Part shown: piece by piece, positions 18,663 through 27,047 of the stretch | Numbering within the stretch: the first letter of the stretch is position 1 | Layout of the letters: every line of letters starts with the position of its first letter | Assembly (NCBI RefSeq): GCF_039522665.1 | Contig: NZ_BAAADV010000003.1 | Location: 186,001-250,000, forward strand | DNA length: 64,000 bases | Reading direction: 5' to 3' | DNA from: Natronoarchaeum mannanilyticum | GTDB lineage: Archaea; Halobacteriota; Halobacteria; Halobacteriales; Natronoarchaeaceae | Position numbers and translations under genes: made by a program | The notes under the pieces: model-generated | Told to the model about the DNA's origin: nothing | The model's input: the letters and a program-made list of their open reading frames with translations, nothing else | Databases searched by the model: none

Positions 18663-19571
18663 ATGGGTCTCAGGTGTTCGCTTCTCGGACACAGCTTCGG
18701 CGACAGCGAGGTCGAGCGAGAGCGAGAGGAACAGGGCAGCGAGGTGGTCGTGACGATCCGCGAGGAGCAGACGTGTTCGCGGTGCGGGAAGACGAAGCTC
18801 GTCAGCGAGAACAAGGAAGTGACGTCGCTGGCGGCCCGGCAGGGCGGGGGCGGAGCGTCGGACGCGTCGGCGGGCGGTGAGGACGCCGGCGCGGACGCTG
18901 CCGTCGAGAGTAACGGTCCCGCGGCGGGTGACGCCGGAAGCGAGGACGCTGTCGACGCCGACGGTGAGACGGTCGCCGCCGGCGACGGCCGGGACGCCGA
19001 GATCATCGATGATGGGCCCGACGACACCGTGCCCGAGGCCACCCGCGAGGCGGCGTCGGTCGCGGAGGGCGACGACGAGGCCGCGAGCGATCCCGAGAAC
19101 CCGGTCGAACCGGAGACGGATCCCGAGGACGACGCGGTGATCCTCGACGAGGACGAGGAGGAGAACTCCGAACCGAGCGAGCGCGAGCACGGCGAGTGGC
19201 CCGACGCCGACGACACCCGGCGGAGCGACGACGCCGAGGGCACATCCCAGAAGTGGCCGGACGCCGACGGCGAGGACGAGGGGTTCGACGCCGAACCCAC
19301 CAGCGGCGAGCCCGACGACGTCGAGTTCGGCGGCGGGTTGACTCCCGAAGCCGAGGGAACGCCGGAGGGCGAAGGACAGATGGTCGAGAGCGCCGACACC
19401 GGGTTTACCAGCGCCGACAGCGCGCCCTCGCCGGTCGACGCCGACCGCGAGCGCGAGACGACCGAGTACGTCTGCCCGGAATGCGGCCACACCGCGGCCG
19501 GCACCGGCACGTCGCTGCGGGCGGGCGACATCTGCCCGGAGTGCCGCCGCGGCTACATCGCCGAACGCTGA
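18663..19571 (+). CDS. acidic protein with terminal zinc ribbons (DUF7093-like)
   Basis: This 302-residue protein starts MGLRCSLLGHSFGD at ATG 18663; an ATG two codons earlier is equally placed. The N-terminal part has an EQTCSRCGKTKLVSENKEV knuckle. The last 45 residues have YVCPECGHTAAGTGTS and DICPECRRGYIAER, giving a second zinc site. The 210 residues between are a disordered Asp/Glu/Ala/Gly linker. This layout is a conserved haloarchaeal family of unknown function (DUF7093 as I recall). A TATA-like cttttta lies at about 18631-18637. Confidence 0.7.
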   Translation: MGLRCSLLGHSFGDSEVEREREEQGSEVVVTIREEQTCSRCGKTKLVSENKEVTSLAARQGGGGASDASAGGEDAGADAAVESNGPAAGDAGSEDAVDADGETVAAGDGRDAEIIDDGPDDTVPEATREAASVAEGDDEAASDPENPVEPETDPEDDAVILDEDEEENSEPSEREHGEWPDADDTRRSDDAEGTSQKWPDADGEDEGFDAEPTSGEPDDVEFGGGLTPEAEGTPEGEGQMVESADTGFTSADSAPSPVDADRERETTEYVCPECGHTAAGTGTSLRAGDICPECRRGYIAER

Positions 19572-19617
19572 CGGCCAAGCGTAACCGGTAAATCAGCCCC
19601 GACCGATTCCACCAACC

Positions 19618-20010
19618 ATGAAGGAGTACAAGATGCGACGCGGCGAGCACCTCGAGGATCGGATCCCGGACATGGAGTCGACCGTCGAAGACTACTTCGG
19701 CGAGATCACCGACACCCAGGAGTTCAAGGGCAACGACCTCTACGTCGTCGAGGATCCGGACAACCCCGTCTTCCAGCGGATCGTCGCCGGAACATCCGAA
19801 TACAGCGGCAAGAAGAACAAGCTCGCGGTCCACTTCGAGGAGCGCGACGCAGAGGACGTCATCGCGGAGGGCAACGCCGACGCCGCCGCCGACGCGGTCG
19901 ACGCCAAGAACGACTTCCTGCTGGAAGCCACGGGACGGGACGCCAAGGCCCGACGCGACTCGATGAAGCGCGCCGTCGAGGACGATCCCGACCACGACGT
20001 CGACGCCTGA
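19618..20010 (+). CDS. DUF5611 family protein
   Basis: This 130-residue protein is rich in charged residues and has no membrane segment. The sequence MKEYKMRRGEHLEDRIPDME, with FKGNDLYVVEDPDNPVFQRI and SGKKNKLAVHFEER, is that of a small conserved euryarchaeal family (DUF5611) of unknown role. The C-terminal region (AKNDFLLEATGRDAKARRDSMKRAVED) is helical. It follows the zinc-ribbon gene by 46 bp in the same direction. Confidence 0.75.
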   Translation: MKEYKMRRGEHLEDRIPDMESTVEDYFGEITDTQEFKGNDLYVVEDPDNPVFQRIVAGTSEYSGKKNKLAVHFEERDAEDVIAEGNADAAADAVDAKNDFLLEATGRDAKARRDSMKRAVEDDPDHDVDA

Positions 20011-20140
20011 TCGTCGGTCAATTCTCTCTCGAACCCGCAGTTTAGCGGCTGCGCCGTAGGATCGACGCACCGCACGGCCAGCCGCTGGTGCCCGCGCGCC
20101 ACCCCAACGAATTCCACGCGCGACGTGGACGGGGACAGTG

Positions 20141-21145
20141 ATGGACGCTCGTACGGCGTTCGCGTGGGCGCTGGTCGCCGCGCTCGCGGCGATCACGTGG
20201 CTGCTCGTCGAGCCGTTTCTCTCGTGGCTGCTCCTGACGGGACTGCTCGCGGTCGTTCTGCACCCGATCCACCGGCGGCTGGCACCGCGGATCGGCGCGC
20301 GCGTCTCGGCGGGACTGCTGGCGGTCGGCGTCGCGGTGCTGACCGTCGCGGCGATCGCGGCGGGCGGCACGCTCGCGATCCAGCGGGGCGCCGAACTCCT
20401 CGAAGGCGTCTCGCGGTCGGACCTCGTGGCGCGAGCCGATCGGCTGCTCGCGCAGTACGTCGGCGCGGGCATCGCCGTCGAACCGCTCGCGGAGCGCGCG
20501 GCCGACCGACTGACGAGCTCCGTCGGCGGGAGCGCCACCTCGATCGCGAGCGCCGGGCTCCACGCCTTTATCGGATTCCTGCTGCTGACGTTCGTGCTGT
20601 ACTACCTGCTGAAAGACGGCCGCCGGTTCGTCGCGTGGCTCGAACGCGTGACGCCGCTCGCGCCGGACGTGCGCGACGAGCTGTTCGCCGCGGCCGACGA
20701 CATGACCTGGGCCGTCCTGAAGGGCCACGTACTGGTCGCCGCGGTCCAGGGCGCCGTCGCCGGCGTCAGCCTGTTCGTCACCGGCGTCCCACAAGCGGGG
20801 GTGCTCACGGCCGCGATGATGGTTCTGGCGCTGATCCCGGTGATCGGCGTCGCGCCCGTGCTCGGTGGCGCGGTCGTCTTCCTCTTCGCGAGCGGGCGGG
20901 TGCTGGGCGCCGCGTTCGTGATCGTCTGGGGGTTCACGTCGGTCGCGATCACCGACGACTACCTGCGCGCGTACCTGATCGACCGCCAGTCGGACATGCA
21001 CTCGGCGGTCATCTTCGTCGGCATCGTCGGCGGCACGTACCTGCTCGGCCCGATCGGACTGTTCGTCGGGCCGATCCTGATCGGGCTGTTCAAGGTGACC
21101 GTCGAGGTGCTCGGCGTCCACTACGGCGTGATTCGACGAGCGTGA
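20141..21145 (+). CDS. AI-2E family transporter (PerM-type)
   Basis: This 334-residue membrane protein has about eight transmembrane helices. Family features are the N-terminal EPFLSWLLLTGLLAVVLHPIHRRLAP, the polar periplasm-like middle (residues 85-150), LLLTFVLYYLLKDGRRF, and the terminal ISGxLLGPIGLFVGPIL-like IVGGTYLLGPIGLFVGPILI. The family includes TqsA and Na+/H+ antiporter-like members, so the substrate is not established. ATG 20141 is preferred over the adjacent GTG at 20138. Confidence 0.88.
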   Translation: MDARTAFAWALVAALAAITWLLVEPFLSWLLLTGLLAVVLHPIHRRLAPRIGARVSAGLLAVGVAVLTVAAIAAGGTLAIQRGAELLEGVSRSDLVARADRLLAQYVGAGIAVEPLAERAADRLTSSVGGSATSIASAGLHAFIGFLLLTFVLYYLLKDGRRFVAWLERVTPLAPDVRDELFAAADDMTWAVLKGHVLVAAVQGAVAGVSLFVTGVPQAGVLTAAMMVLALIPVIGVAPVLGGAVVFLFASGRVLGAAFVIVWGFTSVAITDDYLRAYLIDRQSDMHSAVIFVGIVGGTYLLGPIGLFVGPILIGLFKVTVEVLGVHYGVIRRA

Positions 21146-21167
21146 CCCTCGCCGACGGGAATCGGCG

Positions 21168-21458
21168 TCAGCCGACTTTTACGAACCGGACGCTGCCGTC
21201 CTGCTCGATCGTGATCCGGTAGCCCTCGTAGGTGAACTCGACGACGAGCTGGGCCTCCTGCGACGGCGGGTCCGAGAAAACGTGTTCGATCACCCCGTCG
21301 ATGCAGCCGTACATCGTCGTCAGGTCGGCCGGATCCTCACCTTCGAGTTCGGCGACGATCTCCGCGATCTGCACGCCGGGGTTCTCGCGATCGGGATCGA
21401 GCCGCCGGTCGACGATCTCCTCTCCGTGTGTATCGGTCGTTTGGTCCGAATCACTCAT
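21168..21458 (-). CDS. HalOD1 output-domain protein
   Basis: This 96-residue protein starts at ATG 21458. Its core, PGVQIAEIVAELEGEDPADLTTMYGCIDGVIEHVF, then LVVEFTYEGYRITIEQDGSVRFVKVG, is the haloarchaeal output domain 1 pattern. HalOD1 occurs alone or attached to signalling domains and is thought to act at the output end of phosphorelay systems. No signalling partner is adjacent. Confidence 0.8.
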   Translation of the reverse strand: MSDSDQTTDTHGEEIVDRRLDPDRENPGVQIAEIVAELEGEDPADLTTMYGCIDGVIEHVFSDPPSQEAQLVVEFTYEGYRITIEQDGSVRFVKVG

Positions 21459-21538
21459 CCCGTCGTAACCGTCGACCGCGTCCCTCAAATTAGGCCGGGG
21501 GAGTTGCCGCGCGTCGGACAGTAACCTGCCGGCGCGGG

Positions 21539-23014
21539 CTAGAGTGCGTTCTCGACGGCGCCGGCGACGCTCCGGGCCTTCTCGGCGAGTTCCTCGGAGA
21601 CGTAGCCCGTCTCAACCGCCTCCGCGAGCTCGTCGGCGTCGACCCGCTCGACCTCGCCGTCGGGGCGCCTGACGACGTCGACGTACAGGTCGACGTAGCG
21701 GGCGACCGAGGGGAACAGCTCGACCGGCGTGCAGACGTTGACGTACGTTCCCTTGCGCTCGCCGTCCTCGCCCCGGTACACCGTCGGATACCACCAGCGA
21801 CCCTCCTGGAGCTTCGTGACGGCGACGTCGCCCGGCTCGCGCTCGGTGCCGATGGCGTCGTACGTACCCGACGAGCTGATCTCGCGGCGCAGCGTCAGCG
21901 CCCCGTCGTCGTCGCGCTCCGTGACCTCGCCGCGCCCGAGCGTGATGAGTCGGCCGTCGGGCTTGCCGTGGCCCAGCGCGATCCGGTCGCCCTCCCGCGG
22001 GCCGAACTGGTCGGCGACGGCGCCGAAGGGAAACTCGCCGACGGGGAACTCACCGGACGTCGCGCAGACCGCCTCGACGAAGTCGACCGCGTCGCTGGCC
22101 GACCGCGCGGCGGCCTTCGTGCGGTGGTGGCCCGGCATCGTCGTCGTCACGTCGCGGCGCCGCCCGTCGAGCGCGAACCGCGACTCGCGACCGAACCAGA
22201 CCCACGCGGTCGCCTGCGGGGCGACAACTCTCCGCGGCGCAACCCCCTCCGACGGCGACGACGACAGCGTCTCCTCCATCGACTCGGCGCGCTCGACGGC
22301 TCGCGAGAGCGCGGAACCGAGCGCGTCCATCTCGGCGTCGGCGGCGTCGCGCTCCCAGCGCACGCCCCAGCCGTCGGGCGCCTCGGCGGGCAGGAGGTCG
22401 GTCGTCCGGACGAGTTCGGTGCCGCGCTCGCCGCGGGCGTCGGCGCTGGCGCCCTCCTCGCCGCGCACGAGCGAGACGAGCTCGCCCGGCACCTCGATAT
22501 CGGTCCCGAGCAGCGGCCGGTCGTCGCCCCACGGCGCCGCCGGTTCGCGGACCTGGACGCGCAGGCTGTCGCCCTCGTCGACGTAGCCGTCGGCGTCGTC
22601 GAACGGGAGAAAGCCCTCGGCGTCGACGTCGGGCGCGCGGGCGTCCAGCTCCGGCGTCGCGGGGGTTTCCGAATCGCCAGCCAGTTCGACGACGGCGCCG
22701 CTGCCGAGCGTCCGCGAGACGACGCCGTCGAACACCGCGCCGCGCGGGGCTCGGGCGGACCAGACCATCGCATCCCGCGCGAGTTCGTCGGTCAACAGGC
22801 CGACCAGCTCCGACACCGCGTCAGGATCGCCGCTGACGCCGACGCCCTGCCGGTCGTCGGTGTCCGCGATACCGGCGGCCGCCGGCGCCGCGGCGAGGTC
22901 GGCGTCGAACCGCTCGCGGATCGGCGGCGACGCCTGAACGACCTCGTGGTCCGCATCCAGGAGGAGCCGCGTCAGCGCGGTCGAGTAGATGCCGCGCAGC
23001 CGAACCGCCGTCAT
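21539..23014 (-). CDS. FAU-1/AU-1-like RNA-binding protein, probable ribonuclease
   Basis: This 491-residue protein begins VRLRGIYSTALTRLLLDADHEVVQASPPIRERF, a start shared by RNase E/G N-termini and archaeal FAU-1 proteins. It ends with a DUF402-type domain: RRDVTTTMPGHHRTKA, then LQEGRWWYPTVYRGEDGERKGTYVNVCTPVE and YVDLYVDVVRRPDG. FAU-1 of Pyrococcus binds AU-rich RNA and has RNase E-like activity toward 5S rRNA precursor. The middle is less conserved. It overlaps the upstream small gene by four bases (ATGA at 23011-23014). Confidence 0.85.
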   Translation of the reverse strand: MTAVRLRGIYSTALTRLLLDADHEVVQASPPIRERFDADLAAAPAAAGIADTDDRQGVGVSGDPDAVSELVGLLTDELARDAMVWSARAPRGAVFDGVVSRTLGSGAVVELAGDSETPATPELDARAPDVDAEGFLPFDDADGYVDEGDSLRVQVREPAAPWGDDRPLLGTDIEVPGELVSLVRGEEGASADARGERGTELVRTTDLLPAEAPDGWGVRWERDAADAEMDALGSALSRAVERAESMEETLSSSPSEGVAPRRVVAPQATAWVWFGRESRFALDGRRRDVTTTMPGHHRTKAAARSASDAVDFVEAVCATSGEFPVGEFPFGAVADQFGPREGDRIALGHGKPDGRLITLGRGEVTERDDDGALTLRREISSSGTYDAIGTEREPGDVAVTKLQEGRWWYPTVYRGEDGERKGTYVNVCTPVELFPSVARYVDLYVDVVRRPDGEVERVDADELAEAVETGYVSEELAEKARSVAGAVENAL

Positions 23015-23388
23015 CGGAGCCGCTCGCGATCCGGCGCGAACTGCACGCGGTCGTTGATCGTCGGTCCGAGCGTCAGCTCGACGAGGTCATCCTCGAGCAC
23101 GCGGCCGTCCTCGACGTACGCGCCCCACGAGTCGAAGCGCAGCCAGCCCCGCATATCGTCGGCGTGAGTCGTCAGATCGAGGTACTCGACGGTGTGTTCG
23201 GGGAAGTCGCTGGCGCTGTGGGCCATCTCCATATCCGAGTAGAGCGTGTCCGCGGCCTGGAAAAAGGCCTCCAGCTCGGCGGCCGTCTCGGCGGTCTCCT
23301 CGACGACGAGCTCCGAGGCGCGCCGCAGTTCGTCGGCGTCGAGGCCGACCTCGCGCAGCGCGCGCTGTGTCCGCTGGTCGAAGTGCAT
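23011..23388 (-). CDS. haloarchaeal conserved protein coupled to the FAU-1-like gene
   Basis: This 125-residue, wholly soluble acidic protein starts at ATG 23388. The N-terminal half is helical (TQRALREVGLDADELRRASELVVEETAETAAELEAFFQ), followed by EHTVEYLDLTTHADDMRGWLRFDSWGAYVE. I do not recognise a functional domain. Its stop overlaps the start of the FAU-1-like gene (ATGA), so the two are cotranslated and may work together in RNA metabolism. Confidence 0.7.
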   Translation of the reverse strand: MHFDQRTQRALREVGLDADELRRASELVVEETAETAAELEAFFQAADTLYSDMEMAHSASDFPEHTVEYLDLTTHADDMRGWLRFDSWGAYVEDGRVLEDDLVELTLGPTINDRVQFAPDRERLR

Positions 23389-23594
23389 ACCGGGAAGTTC
23401 GGGCCCCGGGGTTTTGAGCGTGACGAGCGCGCCGCTCCGGGCACCTGTGCGAGCGGTCGGAACCAAAGCGTTTGGGGACAAACACATGACGGTTGCCCGC
23501 GTAGGGCACCTGTGAACGTTCCCCAGGCTTCGAGTGCCGGCGGTTCGGGGGTATCGACTCACGGAGTGAACCGGTCCGCGGGGGGTGGCGCGCC

Positions 23595-24233
23595 ATGAGC
23601 GGGAACGACGCCGACGCGGAGGTAGCCGATCCGATGGCGATCGGCCAGCAGTGGACCGACGCCTCCCGTCACGCCGTAAATAGCTACGTCGAGGCGAACA
23701 ACGCCCTGTTCGCCGCGATGGGGATCGACCGGGAGTCCGGGGAGGCGGACTGCGAACGGACGGACGCGCCCGTCGCCGAGGTCGCCTTCGGCGACGCCGG
23801 CTGGTCGATGGAGCGAACGACCGACGAGTACGACGAGCTGGGCGTCGGCGACTACGTCCGCTTTTCCAAGCCGCTCGTCGAGCGCGACGTCAACGCCTTC
23901 GCGCAGGCCAGCGGCGACACGAACCGCCTCCACCTCGAAGACGTGTTCGCCGACGGGACGCGGTTCAAGGGCCGCATCGTCCACGGGACGCTCGTCGCGG
24001 GGACGATCAGCGCCGCGCTGGCGCGCCTCCCCGGACTGACGATCTACCTCTCGCAGGATCTGGAGTTCAACGCGCCGGTGCGGATCGGCGAACGGGTCAC
24101 CGCCGAGTGCGAGATCGTCGAGGACCTCGGCGAGCACCGCTACCGGCTCGCGACAGCGGTGTACGACGAGGACGACGAGGCGGTCATCGACGGCGAGGCG
24201 GTCGTGCTGATCGACGAGCAGCCGGACGTGTAG
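23595..24233 (+). CDS. MaoC-type (R)-specific enoyl-CoA hydratase
   Basis: This 212-residue protein carries the hot-dog MaoC hydratase signature FAQASGDTNRLHLEDVFADGTRFKGRIVHG, in which the Asp (SGD) and His (LHLED) are the catalytic dyad. Members hydrate trans-2-enoyl-CoA to (R)-3-hydroxyacyl-CoA and feed polyhydroxyalkanoate synthesis or other acyl-CoA chemistry. In haloarchaea related PhaJ/MaoC proteins have an N-terminal extension like the 65 residues here. No PHA synthase is adjacent, so the pathway is open. Confidence 0.88.
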   Translation: MSGNDADAEVADPMAIGQQWTDASRHAVNSYVEANNALFAAMGIDRESGEADCERTDAPVAEVAFGDAGWSMERTTDEYDELGVGDYVRFSKPLVERDVNAFAQASGDTNRLHLEDVFADGTRFKGRIVHGTLVAGTISAALARLPGLTIYLSQDLEFNAPVRIGERVTAECEIVEDLGEHRYRLATAVYDEDDEAVIDGEAVVLIDEQPDV

Positions 24234-24358
24234 GCGGGACGCCGTCACGACGCCGTGCAGCGATTGCGACTGTCGGCGTAGAGCGACCGTACCGGCGTCG
24301 ACCGGGATCGCTGAAAGGACTTTACGCGAATTTCTCGTAGCTCTAGTTAGAGACTACC

Positions 24359-24838
24359 ATGGAGAATATCGATCGACCGCTCGAACTGGACGTGTACATG
24401 CGAGCGTTCGCCCCCGACGCCGCCCGGCGCCGGCAGGAGGCGATGCTCGAACGGATGCGCGAGCTCCGCGATCGGGGGACGGCCGAGGCGGTGTCGGTGA
24501 CCCGCTGGAGCAACCAGGTGTCCGTCAGCCCGGCGCGGGACCGCGACCCGCCCGTCGGCGTCGAGACGTACCGGGAACTCGACGCGGCGACCGACGGGAC
24601 CGAGCTCTCGATCGAGCCGTTCTTCCGCGAGCGCTCGGGCGCCGGCGGGGATCGCACGGTGCTCAGCCTCCCGGTGCTGTGCGTGGCGATCCGGCGCGAC
24701 GGCGAGATCACCGGCGTCTACCCTTCCTCGGCGCCGGACGGCTCCTACAGCGTCACCGACTGCCTGGACGCGCTGGCGGCCGGCGACGACGTCGAGAACC
24801 TCGCGGAGGACGTCGTGCTCGACCCCGAACCCGTGTAG
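24359..24838 (+). CDS. HTH_63-like haloarchaeal regulator
   Basis: This 159-residue protein has the layout [48 protein letters not shown], then [13 protein letters not shown] and [24 protein letters not shown], ending in [15 protein letters not shown]. This is a family found in many haloarchaea and annotated as an HTH-domain protein. The function is unknown; a role in transcription is inferred from the annotation tradition rather than from a clear HTH here. Paralogues are usually numerous. Confidence 0.7.
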   Translation: MENIDRPLELDVYMRAFAPDAARRRQEAMLERMRELRDRGTAEAVSVTRWSNQVSVSPARDRDPPVGVETYRELDAATDGTELSIEPFFRERSGAGGDRTVLSLPVLCVAIRRDGEITGVYPSSAPDGSYSVTDCLDALAAGDDVENLAEDVVLDPEPV

Positions 24839-24917
24839 CGACGGGACGACTCCGCACCCGCTCGGGTCGGCGCGGGCGCCGCGGCGTCCCCGGCGTCCCC
24901 GGCGTCGCGATGCCGGT

Positions 24918-24970
24918 GCGCCCTCGGCGTCGCGCCGTCGCCACGATGTCGACGCGCCCTCGGCGTCGCG
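24918..24970. repeat. 17-nt GC-rich tandem repeat upstream of argS
   Basis: The 17-mer gcgccctcggcgtcgcg occurs exactly at 24918-24934 and 24954-24970, a 36-nt period, within the 217-bp gap before argS. The flanking sequence is similarly built from ggcgtc units (24870-24910). It is non-coding and looks like slippage-prone GC-rich sequence. Confidence 0.6.
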
Positions 24971-25055
24971 GCGCCGCCGCGACCGCATCGTCGTGCCGCG
25001 GCCACGACCGCCCCAACTCGTCACGCCTTTATCCGCCGCTCGAATACGACGTGGT

Positions 25056-26810
25056 ATGTTCCTCAGCGTCCGCGAGGAGGTCGAGGCCGCGCTGGCCGAC
25101 GCGCTGGCCGCGCTCGACCTGCCCGCCGACGACCTCGGCATCGAGCGGCCGCCGGACGACGTCGACGCCGTCCTCGCATCGAGCGTCGCGTTCCGGCTGG
25201 CCGGCGAGGTCGGCGCGCCGCCGCCGAAGGTGGCCGCCGACGTCGCCGACGAGATCGACCCCGACGAGTACGAGTACGTCGCCGCCGTGACGACGCAGGG
25301 CCCCTACGTCAACTTCCTGCCGAGCGACCGCTACTTCGAGGCCGCGCTGGAGGCCGCGCAGGCCGACGACTTCGGCGCGCTGCCGGATCGCGACGAGTCG
25401 CTCGTCCTCGAACACACCAGCGCGAACCCGACCGGCCCGGTCCACGTCGGCCGGGCGCGCAACCCGATCATCGGCGACGCGCTCGCGCGAGTGCTCGACT
25501 ACGCCGGTTACGACGTCGACCGGCACTACTACGTCAACGACGCCGGCCGCCAGATCGCGGTGTTCACCTGGGCCTACGAGACGTTCGACGAGTCGGACTT
25601 GTCCGAGCCCGAGCGCGAGAAGGCCGACTACGACCTCGTCCGCTACTACCGCAAGGGCAACGAGTTCCTCGAAGAGGGGCCCGAAGCCGACGTCGAGACC
25701 GCCGAGCAGGAGATCGAGGCGATCATGCAGGGCCTGGAGGAGGGCGACGAGGCGACCTACGAGCGGATCAGCGAGGTCGTCGACACCGTGCTCGGCGGGA
25801 TGCGCGAGTCGCTCGAACGCCTCCCCGCGGAGTTCGACGAGTTCGTCAAGGAGACGCGGTTCATGTTCGACGGCTCGGTCGACGACCTCGTCGAGCGGCT
25901 CAAGGAGTTCGACGAAGCGGTCTACGAGGAGGACGCCTGGCAGCTCGACCTCAGCGAGCACGGCATCGAGAAGAACTTCGTGTTCCTCCGCTCGGACGGC
26001 ACCAGCCTCTACGCGACCCGCGACCTGGCCCACCACGAGTGGAAGTTCGACAACTACGACCGCGCGGTGACGGTGCTCGGCGAGGACCACGGCCTGCAGG
26101 CCCGCCAGCTCCGGACCTCGCTGGAGCTGCTGGGCAACGACACCGACCAGCTCGAACAGGTGCTGTACTCCTACGTCAACCTCCCCGAGGGGAAGATGTC
26201 CACCCGCGCGGGCACCGGCGTCGATCTCGACGACCTGCTCGACGAGGCGATCGACCGCGCCCGCGAGGAAGTCGAGGACCGCCTCGACGACCGGATTCGT
26301 GACGACGACCTCGACGAGGACGACGTCGAGCGGATCGCCCGGCAGGTCGGCATCGGCGCGGTGCGCTACGACATCGTCGCCAAGCAGCCCGCCAAGGCGA
26401 TCACGTTCGAGTGGGACCGGGCGCTCGACTTCGAGGCCCAGTCCGCGCCGTACGTCCAGTACGTTCACGCGCGGTGCTGCGGGATTCTGGAGGGCGCGGA
26501 TGACGACCCGTCCCCCGACGTCGACGCCGACCTGCTCTCGACCGAGTACGAGCGCGATCTGCTCCGGACGGTCGCGCGGTTCCCCGCCGTGATCGAGGAG
26601 GCCGCCGACGAGCTCCAGCCCCACGTCGTCGCGACCTACACCCGCGAAATCGCCGAGGATTTCAACGCGTTCTACCGCGAGTGCCAGGTGCTGGGCGACG
26701 ACGTCGACCCCGAGGTTCGTGACGCCCGCCTCGCGCTGGTCGCGGCCGCGCGCCACGCCGTCGGCAACGCGCTCGACGCGCTGGGCGTCGAAGCGCCCCG
26801 CTCGATGTGA
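25056..26810 (+). CDS. argS: arginyl-tRNA synthetase
   Basis: This 584-residue class I synthetase charges tRNA-Arg. It starts with an Add-1 domain ([13 protein letters not shown]), has the HIGH-type motif [10 protein letters not shown] (125-134), and the KMSKS-loop equivalent KMST (380-383). ArgRS enzymes often have degenerate motifs. The C-terminal helical DALR anticodon domain includes [15 protein letters not shown] and ends [16 protein letters not shown], the family's usual terminus. ATG 25056 gives the standard N-terminus; longer upstream codons have no support. A TATA-like ctttatc lies near 25027-25033. Confidence 0.96.
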   Translation: MFLSVREEVEAALADALAALDLPADDLGIERPPDDVDAVLASSVAFRLAGEVGAPPPKVAADVADEIDPDEYEYVAAVTTQGPYVNFLPSDRYFEAALEAAQADDFGALPDRDESLVLEHTSANPTGPVHVGRARNPIIGDALARVLDYAGYDVDRHYYVNDAGRQIAVFTWAYETFDESDLSEPEREKADYDLVRYYRKGNEFLEEGPEADVETAEQEIEAIMQGLEEGDEATYERISEVVDTVLGGMRESLERLPAEFDEFVKETRFMFDGSVDDLVERLKEFDEAVYEEDAWQLDLSEHGIEKNFVFLRSDGTSLYATRDLAHHEWKFDNYDRAVTVLGEDHGLQARQLRTSLELLGNDTDQLEQVLYSYVNLPEGKMSTRAGTGVDLDDLLDEAIDRAREEVEDRLDDRIRDDDLDEDDVERIARQVGIGAVRYDIVAKQPAKAITFEWDRALDFEAQSAPYVQYVHARCCGILEGADDDPSPDVDADLLSTEYERDLLRTVARFPAVIEEAADELQPHVVATYTREIAEDFNAFYRECQVLGDDVDPEVRDARLALVAAARHAVGNALDALGVEAPRSM

Positions 26811-26811
26811 C

Positions 26812-27015
26812 TCAGTTCGAGTAGATCAGCGAGAGCCCGGCCAGAAAGCAGAGCCACCCCCACAGGTGGGCGGCGACGACGAGGACGCCGAGGCGACCGT
26901 TCAGGAGGAACCAGAGGCTGGCCGGCGTCAGCAAGGCGCCCGTGAACAGCAGCACGTGGCCCGCGACCCGGCCCAGCAACGATCGAATTTTCGCCGCGGT
27001 GGAGTCGTCGTCCAT
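26812..27015 (-). CDS. small two-TM membrane protein
   Basis: This 67-residue protein runs MDDDSTAAKIRSLLGRVAGH, then two hydrophobic segments (about 20-40 and 44-63) joined by NGRLG, and ends GLSLIYSN. Its stop is one base beyond the argS stop, so the genes are convergent. Homologues appear as short hypothetical membrane proteins in haloarchaea. Function unknown. Confidence 0.65.
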   Translation of the reverse strand: MDDDSTAAKIRSLLGRVAGHVLLFTGALLTPASLWFLLNGRLGVLVVAAHLWGWLCFLAGLSLIYSN

Positions 27016-27047
27016 GGATCGTGCGCGTCAATCGACGAGCGGCCAGT

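Noticed and set aside
24839-25055. The GC-rich repeats before argS as a possible CRISPR or regulatory array.
   Set aside because: Only two exact 17-mers with a GC-rich spacer that is itself similar; no regular repeat-spacer series and no cas genes.
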